A stretch of DNA of 64,000 nucleotides, taken from NCBI GenBank assembly GCA_963621965.1, contig CAVFGN010000003.1:21230-85229 (forward strand). Reading direction: 5' to 3'. This DNA comes from JAEELC01 sp963621965. GTDB taxonomy: Bacteria; Bacillota_I; Bacilli_A; Acholeplasmatales; Anaeroplasmataceae. How positions within the stretch are numbered: position 1 is the stretch's first letter; each line of letters opens with the position of its first letter. Below, piece by piece: positions 44,074 to 53,129 of this stretch. Under the pieces are notes generated by a model. That model had not been told where the DNA came from, searched no databases, and saw only the letters and a list, made by a program, of their open reading frames with translations. Position numbers and translations under genes: made by a program.

Positions 44074-44178
44074 TTAGACCTCCAATGAGATCCACAATTT
44101 GTGGATGGCAAATGCACCGCTAGTTAAACTATTCGTCTTAAAGATATCCAACCTTTAAGCACTTAACGCGCATATGTT
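44074..44178 (-). ncRNA. Tetrahydrofolate (THF-I) riboswitch with translational switch
   Basis: On the - strand: ATGCGCGTTAAGTG, a CTTAAAG/CTTTAAG stem whose loop has TTGGAT, then ACGAA, TAGTTTAACTA, GCGGTGCAT and TTGCCATCCAC. These are the THF aptamer landmarks, including the P1 pairing ATGC/GCAT and the loop pseudoknot TGGAT-ATCCA. Downstream, ATCCACAA can instead pair with TTGTGGAT (44106-44090), while GATCTC ATTG GAGGTC (44092-44077) can form a hairpin that hides the GGAGG. The two share GAT, so ligand binding should favour the hidden site: an OFF switch at translation. The fold is my reading, not a computed one. Confidence 0.85.
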
Positions 44179-44239
44179 TTTTATATTCACTATATTATAT
44201 TAAATTATATTCAAACACAAGAGTTTTAATAATTTCATT

Positions 44240-44263
44240 TTAAAAAGGCAACCTAAGTTGCCT
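44240..44263 (-). terminator. Terminator of the glyS-dnaG-sigma-thioredoxin operon
   Basis: AGGCAAC (44263-44257) pairs with GTTGCCT (44252-44246), loop TTAG, followed by TTTTT, just after the thioredoxin-like stop. Confidence 0.88.
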
Positions 44264-44265
44264 GA

Positions 44266-44568
44266 TTAATTTATTTTTGATAAAACTTCATTGAAATCTA
44301 TAAATCCTAAATTTCTATACACTAGTTCCTTATTTTTATAAACTAGTATTGCAGGAACTGCATAAATATTATTATTTCTTAGTATATTCATAAAGTTATT
44401 AGCATTTATACTATAGACTAATAATTCGTTATTTTCTAAATGCTTCTTAATTTGTTTCTCTAAAGTAATGCAACGAGCACAATTATCTTTATGAAATAAA
44501 AATACAACTAAGGTGTTGTTATCGATGATTTCATTAAATTTATCTTGTTTACTAAATTCTAAAAACAT
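44266..44568 (-). CDS. Thioredoxin-like protein
   Basis: A 100-residue thioredoxin-fold protein. VVFLFHKDNCARCITLEKQIKKHL holds a CxxC redox motif (CARC) after the first strand, and NIYAVPAILVYKNKELVYRNLG has the cis-Pro. The active site is CARC and not the CGPC of classical thioredoxins, so partners may differ. It starts two bases after the sigma factor gene with no clear ribosome binding site, so it is probably coupled, and it ends the operon. Confidence 0.8.
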   Translation of the reverse strand: MFLEFSKQDKFNEIIDNNTLVVFLFHKDNCARCITLEKQIKKHLENNELLVYSINANNFMNILRNNNIYAVPAILVYKNKELVYRNLGFIDFNEVLSKIN

Positions 44569-44570
44569 AA

Positions 44571-45764
44571 TTAATGTTTCATATAAGCTCTAAGCTTATC
44601 AGATTTAGAAGGGTGTCTTAATTTTCTTAAAGCCTTAGCTTCAATTTGTCTAATTCTTTCACGAGTTAGAACAAACATTTTACCTACTTCTTCAAGAGTA
44701 CGAGGATGATTATCATCAAAACCATAACGAAGTTTTAATATTTCAGCTTCACGCTCAGTTAAATATGTCTTAAGTGCGTATTCTAGTTCTTCACGTAACT
44801 TGATTTTTTCAGCATATTCATATGGTGTATCGTTTGAAGTATCCGCAATAAAATCACCGAGTGTAGAATCTTCTTCTTCACCAATTGGTTTTTCAAGAGA
44901 TACAGGTTCTTGGGCTATCTTTAAAATATATTGAACCTTTTCAGGAGCTAAACCCATTCTTTGACCGATTTGTTCGAATGATGGTTCGCCGCTATTTTCT
45001 TGTACCAATTCTCGCTGTACACGCATTAAACGATTAATTGTTTCAACCATATGTACAGGAATTCTAATTGTACGAGCTTGATCTGCAATAGCACGAGTAA
45101 TTGCTTGTCTTATCCACCATGTAGCATAAGTAGAAAATTTGAATCCTTTTTCAACTTCAAACTTGTCAACAGCCCTAAGTAAACCTTGGTTACCTTCTTG
45201 AATTAAATCTAGGAAAGATAAACCTCTATTAGAATACTTTTTAGCAATATTTACAACTAAACGTAAGTTTGCATCAGTTAATCTATTTCTTGCATAACTT
45301 CCGTCTTCTTCAATAGCACATAACTCTTCGTATTCTTCGTCACTTACTTCCTCTTCACCAGAGTCAATTTTTTCAAGTCTTTCACGTGCCTCTTTGCCTT
45401 TAACAATTTTGTTAGCTAACTCTTTTTCTTCTTCATAAGTTAAAAGTTTGATGCTACCGATTTCTTTTAAATACATTCTTACAGGGTCATTTGTATTAAC
45501 TTGACTAACAATACGTTCGAAAGTTTCATTTGAAGTTACTTCTTCATCTTCTAAATCACTTAATTCAGCTAAATCAGGTTCGTCTTGATTTAGTGAATCA
45601 TCTTCTTCAATTACTTTAACGCCTTCCGCATCTAATAGTTCGATTAATTTATCATATTCTTCACTTTCAGAGGAATAATATACAGCAAGGTCTTTTCCGG
45701 AAACAACGTTGTTATTTTTTTGACCTAACTCAACTAATTTATTTTTTACATCATCAAAATTCAT
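44571..45764 (-). CDS. sigA: Primary sigma factor (canonical copy of a pair)
   Basis: Housekeeping sigma-70 factor, 397 residues. An N-terminal region 1.1-like part is followed by an acidic linker, region 1.2 DPVRMYLKEIG (93-103), region 2 DANLRLVVNIAKKYSNRGLSFLDLIQEGNQGLLRAVDKF and 2.4 with WWIRQAITRAIADQARTIRIPVHMVE (Q220, T223), 3.2 finger PIGEEEDSTLGDFI, and region 4.2 TRERIRQIEAKALRKLRHP. All promoter-contact residues look like those of B. subtilis SigA. A collinear second copy sits at 47183-48376. AAGGAG precedes the ATG. It is in the operon glyS-dnaG-sigma2-trmK-esterase-sigA-trx. Confidence 0.96.
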   Translation of the reverse strand: MNFDDVKNKLVELGQKNNNVVSGKDLAVYYSSESEEYDKLIELLDAEGVKVIEEDDSLNQDEPDLAELSDLEDEEVTSNETFERIVSQVNTNDPVRMYLKEIGSIKLLTYEEEKELANKIVKGKEARERLEKIDSGEEEVSDEEYEELCAIEEDGSYARNRLTDANLRLVVNIAKKYSNRGLSFLDLIQEGNQGLLRAVDKFEVEKGFKFSTYATWWIRQAITRAIADQARTIRIPVHMVETINRLMRVQRELVQENSGEPSFEQIGQRMGLAPEKVQYILKIAQEPVSLEKPIGEEEDSTLGDFIADTSNDTPYEYAEKIKLREELEYALKTYLTEREAEILKLRYGFDDNHPRTLEEVGKMFVLTRERIRQIEAKALRKLRHPSKSDKLRAYMKH

Positions 45765-45777
45765 TTATATTCTCCTT

Positions 45778-46527
45778 TTAAATAAATTTTTTTAAACTTA
45801 GCCAATTCTTAACCAATTTAGTCCAAGAATTTATATAACTATCTTCTTTTCCATTAGTCATAGAAGAATCAGCCAAACTCATACCATGTTCACCTTTAGA
45901 ATACATATGAAATTCAGTGTTAATATTATGTTTATATAATTCTTCAACTAAATAGATTGAATTTAACGGATTGACAGACTTGTCTGTATATGTTGTCCAA
46001 ATGAAAACATCACACAATTTATCAATATGTTTTTCAAGAGATAACTTTTCTAATAATTCTTTGCTTGCTTTATCTTCTAATAAATATTCAAAAGAGCCTC
46101 TATGAGCAATGTCGTTTAAGCTCGATACAACAGGATAACACAAAATTAGACCATCAGGCATAGAATTTTTACCATATTCATTATGGTAAATTGCTTGACT
46201 TAAACATAAGTGTCCTCCTGCAGAAAAACCTATATTAATAATTTTTTCGCCAATATGATATTTAGTATTATTAATACGAAAATAGTCATTAACATAAGCT
46301 AATTCGTTTTGAGGTGTAGGATAAATATCTAAAGTTTCTCTATAATTTAAAACCACAGTATGAAATCCTAAATTTAGAAAAAATTCAGATACATTTTTTG
46401 CTTCAAATTTAGAAGTATGATTATACCCACCACCTGGAACTATAACTACAAGATTTTTAGTATCCTCACTTGTGCTATAATACGTGAAAAAGTTTTTAGA
46501 ATTATTAAAAAATATTTGTTCTTCCAT
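45778..46527 (-). CDS. Alpha/beta hydrolase (esterase-like)
   Basis: A 249-residue alpha/beta hydrolase of the acetyl-xylan-esterase/lipase-like group. It has the oxyanion motif VVIVPGGGYNHTS, the nucleophile elbow NIGFSAGGHL, and the late His in GEHGMSL; the acid is probably the Asp in WTTYTDKSVNP. No signal peptide, so it acts in the cytosol. The substrate is unknown; relatives deacetylate sugars. It overlaps the trmK stop as TAATG. A hydrolase here, between two sigma genes, is an intruder in the classical operon. Confidence 0.85.
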   Translation of the reverse strand: MEEQIFFNNSKNFFTYYSTSEDTKNLVVIVPGGGYNHTSKFEAKNVSEFFLNLGFHTVVLNYRETLDIYPTPQNELAYVNDYFRINNTKYHIGEKIINIGFSAGGHLCLSQAIYHNEYGKNSMPDGLILCYPVVSSLNDIAHRGSFEYLLEDKASKELLEKLSLEKHIDKLCDVFIWTTYTDKSVNPLNSIYLVEELYKHNINTEFHMYSKGEHGMSLADSSMTNGKEDSYINSWTKLVKNWLSLKKFI

Positions 46528-47183
46528 TATTTAAGTATCTCCTCATACATAGCTTTTTCCATTTTTAATTTAGAAATACTTTGTTTATCTTTAGCTAGTA
46601 ATAAAGCTTCTTTTGTCTTTTCAAGTAATTTTGTATATTTATCAACAAAAATTTGTGGCTTTTCTTTACGTAAAATAGGACCAAAATTCATATCATAGAA
46701 ATCATACTTTTGTTCTAATGGTTTATTTGTGACAACTAAAATTTCATAAATTTTAGAGTTATCACTAATCATATATTCTTCTTCGATTTTAAATAAATTA
46801 TTAATCAAGAAGAATCTTAATTTTGGTGTATTTGAGTGCGGAGAAAATATCATTTTAGTAAAAGACTTAGTATAATCAATATCATAGCTTAAAATATCTA
46901 CAATATTTTCTCCACCCATGCCTGAAATGACAAGTGTATCACATTTTGGTTCAATAGCTGAAAATCCATCAGATAAGTACAAAGAGATTTTATCTTCAAG
47001 ATTGGCCTTTTTTATATTTTCCTTAGCACATTCAAGAGGTTTGTTTGCAACATCAATGCCAACACCACTATTTACGCCGTAATCGCTTATGGCTTTAATT
47101 AATGTGTAAGCATGATCACAACCAACATCAACAACCGAATTCGCCCCTTTAGTAAGGGAGGCTATAAAATCTAATCTTTCCAT
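46527..47183 (-). CDS. trmK: tRNA (adenine-22-N1)-methyltransferase TrmK
   Basis: SAM-dependent enzyme that makes m1A22 in tRNA. Motif I is VVDVGCDHAYTLIKAI, followed by VGIDVANKPLECAKENIKK, the catalytic-loop segment LVISGMGGENIVDIL and MIFSPHSNTPKLRFFL, as in B. subtilis YqfN. The 218-residue length is typical. In many Bacillota it follows the sigA gene and precedes nif3 (yqfO); here the nif3 position is taken by the esterase and the second sigma gene. TAATG overlaps on both sides show tight operon packing. Confidence 0.93.
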   Translation of the reverse strand: MERLDFIASLTKGANSVVDVGCDHAYTLIKAISDYGVNSGVGIDVANKPLECAKENIKKANLEDKISLYLSDGFSAIEPKCDTLVISGMGGENIVDILSYDIDYTKSFTKMIFSPHSNTPKLRFFLINNLFKIEEEYMISDNSKIYEILVVTNKPLEQKYDFYDMNFGPILRKEKPQIFVDKYTKLLEKTKEALLLAKDKQSISKLKMEKAMYEEILK

Positions 47184-48376
47184 TATTTATTCAAATATCC
47201 TTTTATTCTATTACTTCTTTGAGGATGTCTTAATTTTTTAAGAGCTTTAGCCTCAATTTGTCTGATTCTTTCACGAGTGATATTAAAAATTTTACCAACT
47301 TGTTCAAGAGTCATAGGATGTCCGTCATCCCAGCCGTAACGAAGTTTAATAACTCTTTCTTCTTTATCAGTTAGATAACGTTTCATGGATAGTTCAAGAT
47401 CTTCACGTAATTTAATACGTTCTGCATATTGATATGGAGTATCATTTGAAGTATCCGCAATAAAATCTTCTTGTGTAGATTCTTTATCTTCACCTACAGG
47501 TTTATCTAAACTTATAGGATCTTTAGCACTATTTAAGAAAAATTGAACTTTTTCTTCAGTCATTCCCATCTTATCAGCTATTTCTTTAGTACTAGGATCT
47601 CTTCCTAGTTCTTGAACAAGTTCACGCTCTACTTGGATAATCTTAGTAATTTTTTCATTAACATGAACTGGTAGTCTTATAGTTCTGCCTTGATCAGAAA
47701 TAGCTCTATTTATAGCTTGTTTAATCCACCATGTTGCATAAGTTGAAAACTTGAAACCTTTTTCAACTTCAAATTTATCGATAGCCTTAAGTAAGCCCTT
47801 AGTGCCTTCTTGAATTAAATCCATGAAGGCAAGACCTCTGTTTGTAAATCTTTTTGCTATATTTGCTACTAAACGTAGGTTCGAGTTAGTTAGTTTTTCA
47901 CGTGCTAAATCTCCCTTTTCTTCAATATCTAATAGCTCATTGTACTCATCAAGAGATACAACGATTTCTTCATTATCAACTTTACTTAATTTTTCTTTAG
48001 CTTCTCTACCATATTTAATTTTGTAGGCTAAATCAATTTCTTCATCACGTTTCAATAAAGGAAATTTTCCTATGTCTTTAAAGAATAATTTAACAACATC
48101 ATTAGAATTTGTACTAGTAACTTCAAAAGCAATAGTTTCTAAATCTTCGTCGGTTACTTCTTCAACATCATCTTCAAGTTCTGCTAAATTAGGTTCTTCT
48201 TCGGGTAATTCATCTTCTTCAAGGACTTTTATGCCCTCATTATCAAGAAGTTCAACCATCGTATCAAATGGATCAGTATCAATTTCAATGTATTTAGCAA
48301 CATCTTTAACACTAATAACATTATTATTAGCTTTAGCTAATTCAATTAATTTGTTTTTAATTTCTTCTTGATTCAT
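47183..48376 (-). CDS. Second primary-type sigma factor, divergent paralogue of sigA
   Basis: Also 397 residues and collinear with the sigA at 44571-45764 without any shift in motif positions: WWIKQ at 216-220, TRERIRQ at 367-373. Differences fall in functional sites: region 1.2 reads DVVKLFFKDIG (relatives DPVRxYL), 2.4 reads WWIKQAINRAISDQGRTIRLPVHVNE with N223 where the other copy has the -12-contacting Thr, and the 3.2 finger is PVGEDKESTQEDFI. Region 4.2 keeps TRERIRQIEAKALKKLRHP, so -35 recognition should be alike. It directly follows dnaG, the place where sigA itself normally lies. AGGAGG precedes the ATG. Which copy is the essential one cannot be seen. Confidence 0.94.
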   Translation of the reverse strand: MNQEEIKNKLIELAKANNNVISVKDVAKYIEIDTDPFDTMVELLDNEGIKVLEEDELPEEEPNLAELEDDVEEVTDEDLETIAFEVTSTNSNDVVKLFFKDIGKFPLLKRDEEIDLAYKIKYGREAKEKLSKVDNEEIVVSLDEYNELLDIEEKGDLAREKLTNSNLRLVANIAKRFTNRGLAFMDLIQEGTKGLLKAIDKFEVEKGFKFSTYATWWIKQAINRAISDQGRTIRLPVHVNEKITKIIQVERELVQELGRDPSTKEIADKMGMTEEKVQFFLNSAKDPISLDKPVGEDKESTQEDFIADTSNDTPYQYAERIKLREDLELSMKRYLTDKEERVIKLRYGWDDGHPMTLEQVGKIFNITRERIRQIEAKALKKLRHPQRSNRIKGYLNK

Positions 48377-48389
48377 AATTACCTCCTAT

Positions 48390-50258
48390 TTATTTTTTAG
48401 AATCAATTCTACGCTTATTAATTCTTTTTAATTTCTCAATCATATCCTCAAGTTCAAGTAATTGTTCTTCACTAGATTTATTTTTAAAATCAGTTTTAGA
48501 AGGAAGAAGAGAGGAATAAAAAATAGCATTTATACACTCTTCTAAATCTCGAGAATTATAAACATCACTGTCTTTTAAATTAAACAATGTTTTTTTGTCC
48601 GAAATTATACAATTATAATAACGGTCGTCCCCTAGCATTGATAGAAATGTGCCTTCATTATATGTATCATAAACATTATAATAAGTATTAATTAATTCAT
48701 CCCAAAGTTCTTGGTGAATCTTATCAAAACACATATAAAGTGGTTTCCCATTTTCAGACATTGAATCTATTTTTAAAGCTAGATTTTTGCTCTTACGGGC
48801 ATAATTAAATAGCCTTAATTCAGCACGTTGTCTAAATAAAAGATTGTTCCACTCATTTTCTGTATAGCCTAAGAACGTATATGAATCATTTTTATATACA
48901 TATTTTTGTGTATTTTTTAATTTTTGCTCACCACTAATTGTAGGATATAATGGATTTGTATCAATTTTGACTTTGTGATAATTATTATAATCTAGCATTA
49001 AAGAAGTCTCAGAAATTCCAGACTCTTCACTAAATTTCTTTAAATATCCTTCAATTAACGTGTTAGAATTTAACATATCAAAGAAACGGAACAATGAAGT
49101 TTTTATTTCTTCAATAACATCAAGTTTAGTTAAATCCTTATCTAAAGTTATATAAGAATAGATAAAATCATTAGGGTTTTCTAAATGACTGTCAAAATAT
49201 TCTTTATATTTTTCTTCACCATATTTCTTTACATATTCATCAGGGTCTAAACCGTCAGGTAAACGAACAAGAGATAAATTGATATTACCTTCGTTTTTGA
49301 TCAACTTGATAGCTTTCATCATTGCATTAATGCCCGCTTTATCTCCGTCGTAACATATTACAATGTTTTCTGTTTGATTATGAAGTAGCTTTACTTGATT
49401 TATAGTTAATGCTGTACCCATCGAACAAACAGCTTCACCAAGTCCAGATTTTGTACTTGCGATTACATCTAATTGCCCCTCGTGTAATATTACTCGATTT
49501 CTTTTAACAATATATGGTAAGGCTTTATCAATATGATACAAACTTAAATTCTTCTTAAATATTACAGTTTCTGGAGAATTTATATATTTTGCTGTATCAT
49601 TTTCCCCTGAAAATATTCTAGCACTAAAGGCTATAATATTGCCTTTTATATCGGTTACAGGAAAAGTTATACGTTTTCTAAATATATCGTAAAATCCACT
49701 ATTGTTTTCGGATTTTTTGATTAAACCACAATCAAGTAAATCTAGATCCGTATATTTCGCATCTTTTAAAGTTAAATAAAGACTGTCCATTTTGTCGGGC
49801 GCAAGTCCTATATTAAATTCTTCAATTATTTCTTTTGTAATTCCACGATTTTCTAAATATTTAAGTGCTTCAAGCCCTAGTTTAGTATGTAAAAGCGAAA
49901 AATGGTAGAAATCAGCAGAATCACTCATTATTTGATAATACTTTGAATAATCTGGCCCACTTTTCTTTTTAATGTTAAGTTCGACTCCAGCTCTATTGGC
50001 TAGTTCTATGCAAGCCTCTTCAAATTTTATGTGTTTTATTTTCATCAAAAATTTAATAGGGCTTCCGCCACCACCGCAGCCAAAACATTTGGCAATTTTT
50101 TTAGTCGGACTGACCATAAAACTACCAGTTTTTTCTTCGTGAAACGGACATAATCCTTTGTAGTCTGAACCAGCTTTATGAAGGGATACAAATTCACTTG
50201 CCAAAGATACAATATCAGTTTTATCAATAATCTCTTGTATTTTATCTTGTTCAATCAT
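48390..50258 (-). CDS. dnaG: DNA primase
   Basis: Makes RNA primers at the fork. The 622-residue protein has the CHC2 zinc finger (C37, H40, C58, C61 in CPFHEEKTGSFMVS ... CFGCGGGG) and the TOPRIM core with E260 (LHEGQLDVIAS) and CYDGDKAG around residues 302-309. The C-terminal helicase-interaction part (about 440-622) is diverged and Asn/Lys-rich. GGAGGG lies seven bases before the ATG. It is followed by a sigma factor gene after 13 bases, the classical macromolecular-synthesis order. Confidence 0.96.
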   Translation of the reverse strand: MIEQDKIQEIIDKTDIVSLASEFVSLHKAGSDYKGLCPFHEEKTGSFMVSPTKKIAKCFGCGGGGSPIKFLMKIKHIKFEEACIELANRAGVELNIKKKSGPDYSKYYQIMSDSADFYHFSLLHTKLGLEALKYLENRGITKEIIEEFNIGLAPDKMDSLYLTLKDAKYTDLDLLDCGLIKKSENNSGFYDIFRKRITFPVTDIKGNIIAFSARIFSGENDTAKYINSPETVIFKKNLSLYHIDKALPYIVKRNRVILHEGQLDVIASTKSGLGEAVCSMGTALTINQVKLLHNQTENIVICYDGDKAGINAMMKAIKLIKNEGNINLSLVRLPDGLDPDEYVKKYGEEKYKEYFDSHLENPNDFIYSYITLDKDLTKLDVIEEIKTSLFRFFDMLNSNTLIEGYLKKFSEESGISETSLMLDYNNYHKVKIDTNPLYPTISGEQKLKNTQKYVYKNDSYTFLGYTENEWNNLLFRQRAELRLFNYARKSKNLALKIDSMSENGKPLYMCFDKIHQELWDELINTYYNVYDTYNEGTFLSMLGDDRYYNCIISDKKTLFNLKDSDVYNSRDLEECINAIFYSSLLPSKTDFKNKSSEEQLLELEDMIEKLKRINKRRIDSKK

Positions 50259-50277
50259 TCATATCCCTCCTTAATAA

Positions 50278-51657
50278 TTAATATTTAATTTGCTTTTCGA
50301 TATAGTCTACAACTTCATCAAGTTTTAATGTAACTTGTTCCATTGTATCTCTATTTCTTACTGTAACTGTGTTATTATTAATAGTTTCATCATCAACTGT
50401 TACACAGAATGGTGTACCAATCGAATCTTGTCTTCTATAACGCTTACCAATAGCTTGTGCATCGTCATAAGTTGTACTAAATTCTTTTGCAAGAAGTTCA
50501 TACACTTCGGTTGCTTTTTCTGTGTGCATCTTCTTAATTAACGGAAGTACACAAACCTTGTAAGGGGACAAATGATACTTAAGTCTTAATACTTCTCTAG
50601 TGTCTCCATTTTCTAAAGTTTCAGTATCATAAGCGCTAAATAAAATAGCTAACATAAGTCTACCTACACCAACGCTTGGTTCAACAACGTAAGGTACATA
50701 TTTAGTGTTTGTTTCAGGATCTAAGTACTCTAAATTTTCCTTAGAATGTTCCATATGACGCTTTAAGTCGTAATCAGTACGGCTTGCAATACCCCAAAGT
50801 TCGCCATATCCCCATGGAAAGTTATATTCAATATCAGTAGTAGCTTTAGAATAGAATGCAAGTTCCTTCTTGTCGTGATCTCTATATCTAACGTCTTCTT
50901 CAGCTAGACCTTGGTTAATTAAGAAATCATGACAAAATTGACGCCAATATGTAAACCATTCATCTTCAGTACCTGGTTTACAGAAGAATTCAAGTTCCAT
51001 TTGTTCAAATTCACGAGTTCTAAAAATAAAGTTACCTGGTGTAATTTCATTTCTAAATGACTTACCGATTTGACCAATACCAAATGGTACTTTTTTACGC
51101 ATAGAACGTTGCACATTTTTAAAGTTTACGAAAATACCTTGTGCAGTTTCAGGACGAAGATATACAGTATTCTTAGAATCTTCTGTAACACCTTGGAAAG
51201 TCTTAAACATTAGGTTAAATTGACGAATGTCAGTAAAATCATGAGATCCACAGTTAGGGCATGGAATATGATTATCTTTGATGAATTGCATTAATTCTTC
51301 GTTAGACATACCATCTCCACTCACTTTACCTTCAGTGAAGTCTTCTATAATTTTATCAGCTCTAAAACGGCTCTTACATGCTTTACAATCGCAAAGTGGG
51401 TCAGAGAAACCGCCAACGTGGCCTGTTGCTACCCAAGTTTCAGGGTTCATGATAATAGCACTATCAAGACCTAGATTATATCTATTTTCTTGAATGAATT
51501 TCTTCTTCCAAGCATTTTTTACATTATTTTCAAGTAATTCTCCAAGAGGACCGTAATCCCAAGAATTCGCAAGTCCACCGTAGATTTCACTACCTTGGAA
51601 AATGAATCCTTTTTCTTTTAAGAATTTTACTAATTGATCCAAATTAATTTTACTCAT
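50278..51657 (-). CDS. glyS: Glycyl-tRNA synthetase (alpha2 type)
   Basis: Class II synthetase of the dimeric, single-chain type (459 residues), not the alpha2beta2 form. Motifs: FIFQGSEIYGGLANSWDYGPLG, motif 2 around FRNEITPGNFIFRTREFEQMELEFF, motif 3 PSVGVGRLMLAIL, and the anticodon-binding domain from about 360. A zinc-like insertion CDCKACKSRFRADK ... CPNCG is present. GAGGAG precedes the ATG, and a TATAAT promoter lies 25-50 bases upstream with no room for a T-box leader, unlike B. subtilis glyQS. Confidence 0.97.
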   Translation of the reverse strand: MSKINLDQLVKFLKEKGFIFQGSEIYGGLANSWDYGPLGELLENNVKNAWKKKFIQENRYNLGLDSAIIMNPETWVATGHVGGFSDPLCDCKACKSRFRADKIIEDFTEGKVSGDGMSNEELMQFIKDNHIPCPNCGSHDFTDIRQFNLMFKTFQGVTEDSKNTVYLRPETAQGIFVNFKNVQRSMRKKVPFGIGQIGKSFRNEITPGNFIFRTREFEQMELEFFCKPGTEDEWFTYWRQFCHDFLINQGLAEEDVRYRDHDKKELAFYSKATTDIEYNFPWGYGELWGIASRTDYDLKRHMEHSKENLEYLDPETNTKYVPYVVEPSVGVGRLMLAILFSAYDTETLENGDTREVLRLKYHLSPYKVCVLPLIKKMHTEKATEVYELLAKEFSTTYDDAQAIGKRYRRQDSIGTPFCVTVDDETINNNTVTVRNRDTMEQVTLKLDEVVDYIEKQIKY

Positions 51658-51681
51658 AATAGCTCCTCATATATCAATTGT

Positions 51682-51710
51682 ATTATAGTCAAAATTTGAC
51701 AGAAAGTTAA
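51682..51710 (-). promoter_or_regulatory. Promoter of the glyS-dnaG-sigma operon
   Basis: TTAACT (51705-51710), 17 bp, TATAAT (51682-51687) on the - strand. The -35 lies in the loop of the preceding hairpin, and the leader is only about 20-25 bases. Confidence 0.75.
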
Positions 51711-51726
51711 CCTCTCTATCAAATTT
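51692..51726 (-). terminator. Hairpin/terminator after engB
   Basis: AAATTTGATAGA (51726-51715) pairs with TCTGTCAAATTT (51703-51692), twelve pairs with one G-T, followed by only a short T tract (TTTTG). It starts at the engB stop codon; with few T it may terminate weakly. Confidence 0.55.
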
Positions 51727-52309
51727 AATCTACATATTCATCAAATAATTCACAAACTTTTTCAAGTCCGTCCCTAGTTTCACTCGAAACAGGGAAAATC
51801 ATATTTGCATTTTCAAGTTCAAGTTTTTCTTTAATAATTTTCTTTTGTTTATCTATTTGGCTTCTCTTAACTTTATCAAGTTTTGTCGCAATGACAATTG
51901 TCTTAATATTGTAGTATTTTAAGAAATCATACATAGTTTTATCATCGTTAGTAGGTTCATGACGAAAATCTACTAACAAAAACGCACATTTAAGTTCTTT
52001 ACGTGTTGTAATATATTCTTCAATCATTCTGCCAAATTCTTCAATTTGTGCTTTGCTACGTTTCGCATAACCATATCCTGGTACATCAACAAATACAATC
52101 TTATCATTAATATTAAACATATTAAGTGTAATTGTTTTACCTGGTTTAGACGAAGTCTTAGCTAAACTTTTTCTATTACATAAGGCATTTATAAAGCTTG
52201 ATTTGCCAACATTTGATCTACCGCAAAACATAAATTCAGGCTTACCACCATCTAACATATGTTCTTTTTTTGTACCACTCTTTATAAATTCTGCTTTAGT
52301 TATTCTCAT
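51725..52309 (-). CDS. engB: Ribosome biogenesis GTPase EngB (YsxC)
   Basis: Small GTPase for 50S subunit assembly (194 residues). G1 is GRSNVGKSSFIN, G2 lies in SKPGKTITLNMF, G3 is DVPGYGYA, G4 is TKLDKVKR and G5 is in FPVSSETRDG. The fold is a minimal Ras-like domain as usual. It overlaps the end of the PHP gene by 14 bases. Third ribosome-assembly GTPase of the window, with yqeH and rbgA. Confidence 0.97.
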   Translation of the reverse strand: MRITKAEFIKSGTKKEHMLDGGKPEFMFCGRSNVGKSSFINALCNRKSLAKTSSKPGKTITLNMFNINDKIVFVDVPGYGYAKRSKAQIEEFGRMIEEYITTRKELKCAFLLVDFRHEPTNDDKTMYDFLKYYNIKTIVIATKLDKVKRSQIDKQKKIIKEKLELENANMIFPVSSETRDGLEKVCELFDEYVD

Positions 52310-53120
52310 TGTTTACCTCAATATTTAATCTTTTTAAAATAATGTTAAATTCATCATCTTCAAGATATGAAACACCAATTTCACCATGTTTCTTGTCCCC
52401 ATGGAAATCAGATCCAGCACTAATAAATAAACCTTTTTCGCGTGCTAGGCGTCTAAACTTTTTCTCGTCGCCATCTTTGTTTCTAGGGTATCTAGCCTCA
52501 ATGCCATCAATTCCCATATTTGAAACTGCTAAAACATTTTCATAGTCCATGAGTGTAGGGTGCGCTAAAATAACAATAGCTCCCATATCATGCATCATTT
52601 TAATTCCTTCTTCTGGAGTCATAAGACTTGCAGGAATATAACAAGGTGAATCATTTGATACATAAAAACTTGCTAATTTTTCATCTAAGTCAGGATTATT
52701 TTCCATAATATTTTTATACATATTGCCTCTTGTTATAATAGTTCCTGAAAGTAGAGTATCTAAATTAATATTAACATTAAACGTATCTTTAATTGAAGTC
52801 ATCATGAGTCTTGCACGATTTCTTCTTTTATCAATTATATTTTGACTAAATTCACGCATTTTTTGAGGAACTTCATTATTTAGAAAATAACATACCAAGT
52901 GACAATTATCATTTTTTATCTTAGTAGATAGTTCAACACCTTTAAGTATAAATAATCCAATTTTTTTACCATATTCATACGCTTCTTCAACACCAAAAAC
53001 AGAATCATGGTCAGTTAAGCCTAAAATATCAAGATTATGCGCCTTTGCTCTATCTAGTAATTCAAAAACAGAATACCAACCATCCGAATATTTAGAGTGG
53101 GAATGTAAATCAGCTCTCAT
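52296..53120 (-). CDS. PHP-domain phosphatase/nuclease (TrpH/RNase AM type)
   Basis: A 274-residue stand-alone PHP protein. The metal ligands are in DLHSHSKYSDG, LTDHDSVFG, GVELST, CHLVCYF, ILAHPT and GSDFHG, the complete set of the YciV/TrpH group. Family members cleave 3',5'-nucleoside bisphosphates and trim short RNAs. It starts nine bases downstream of phoH and ends inside engB, so it belongs to mgtE-phoH-PHP-engB. Confidence 0.88.
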   Translation of the reverse strand: MRADLHSHSKYSDGWYSVFELLDRAKAHNLDILGLTDHDSVFGVEEAYEYGKKIGLFILKGVELSTKIKNDNCHLVCYFLNNEVPQKMREFSQNIIDKRRNRARLMMTSIKDTFNVNINLDTLLSGTIITRGNMYKNIMENNPDLDEKLASFYVSNDSPCYIPASLMTPEEGIKMMHDMGAIVILAHPTLMDYENVLAVSNMGIDGIEARYPRNKDGDEKKFRRLAREKGLFISAGSDFHGDKKHGEIGVSYLEDDEFNIILKRLNIEVNNENN

Positions 53121-53129
53121 AAAACCCTC

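Noticed and set aside
51658..51724. T-box leader before glyS
   Set aside because: The spacer is only about 67 bp and is filled by the engB hairpin and a promoter; no specifier or T-box sequence fits.
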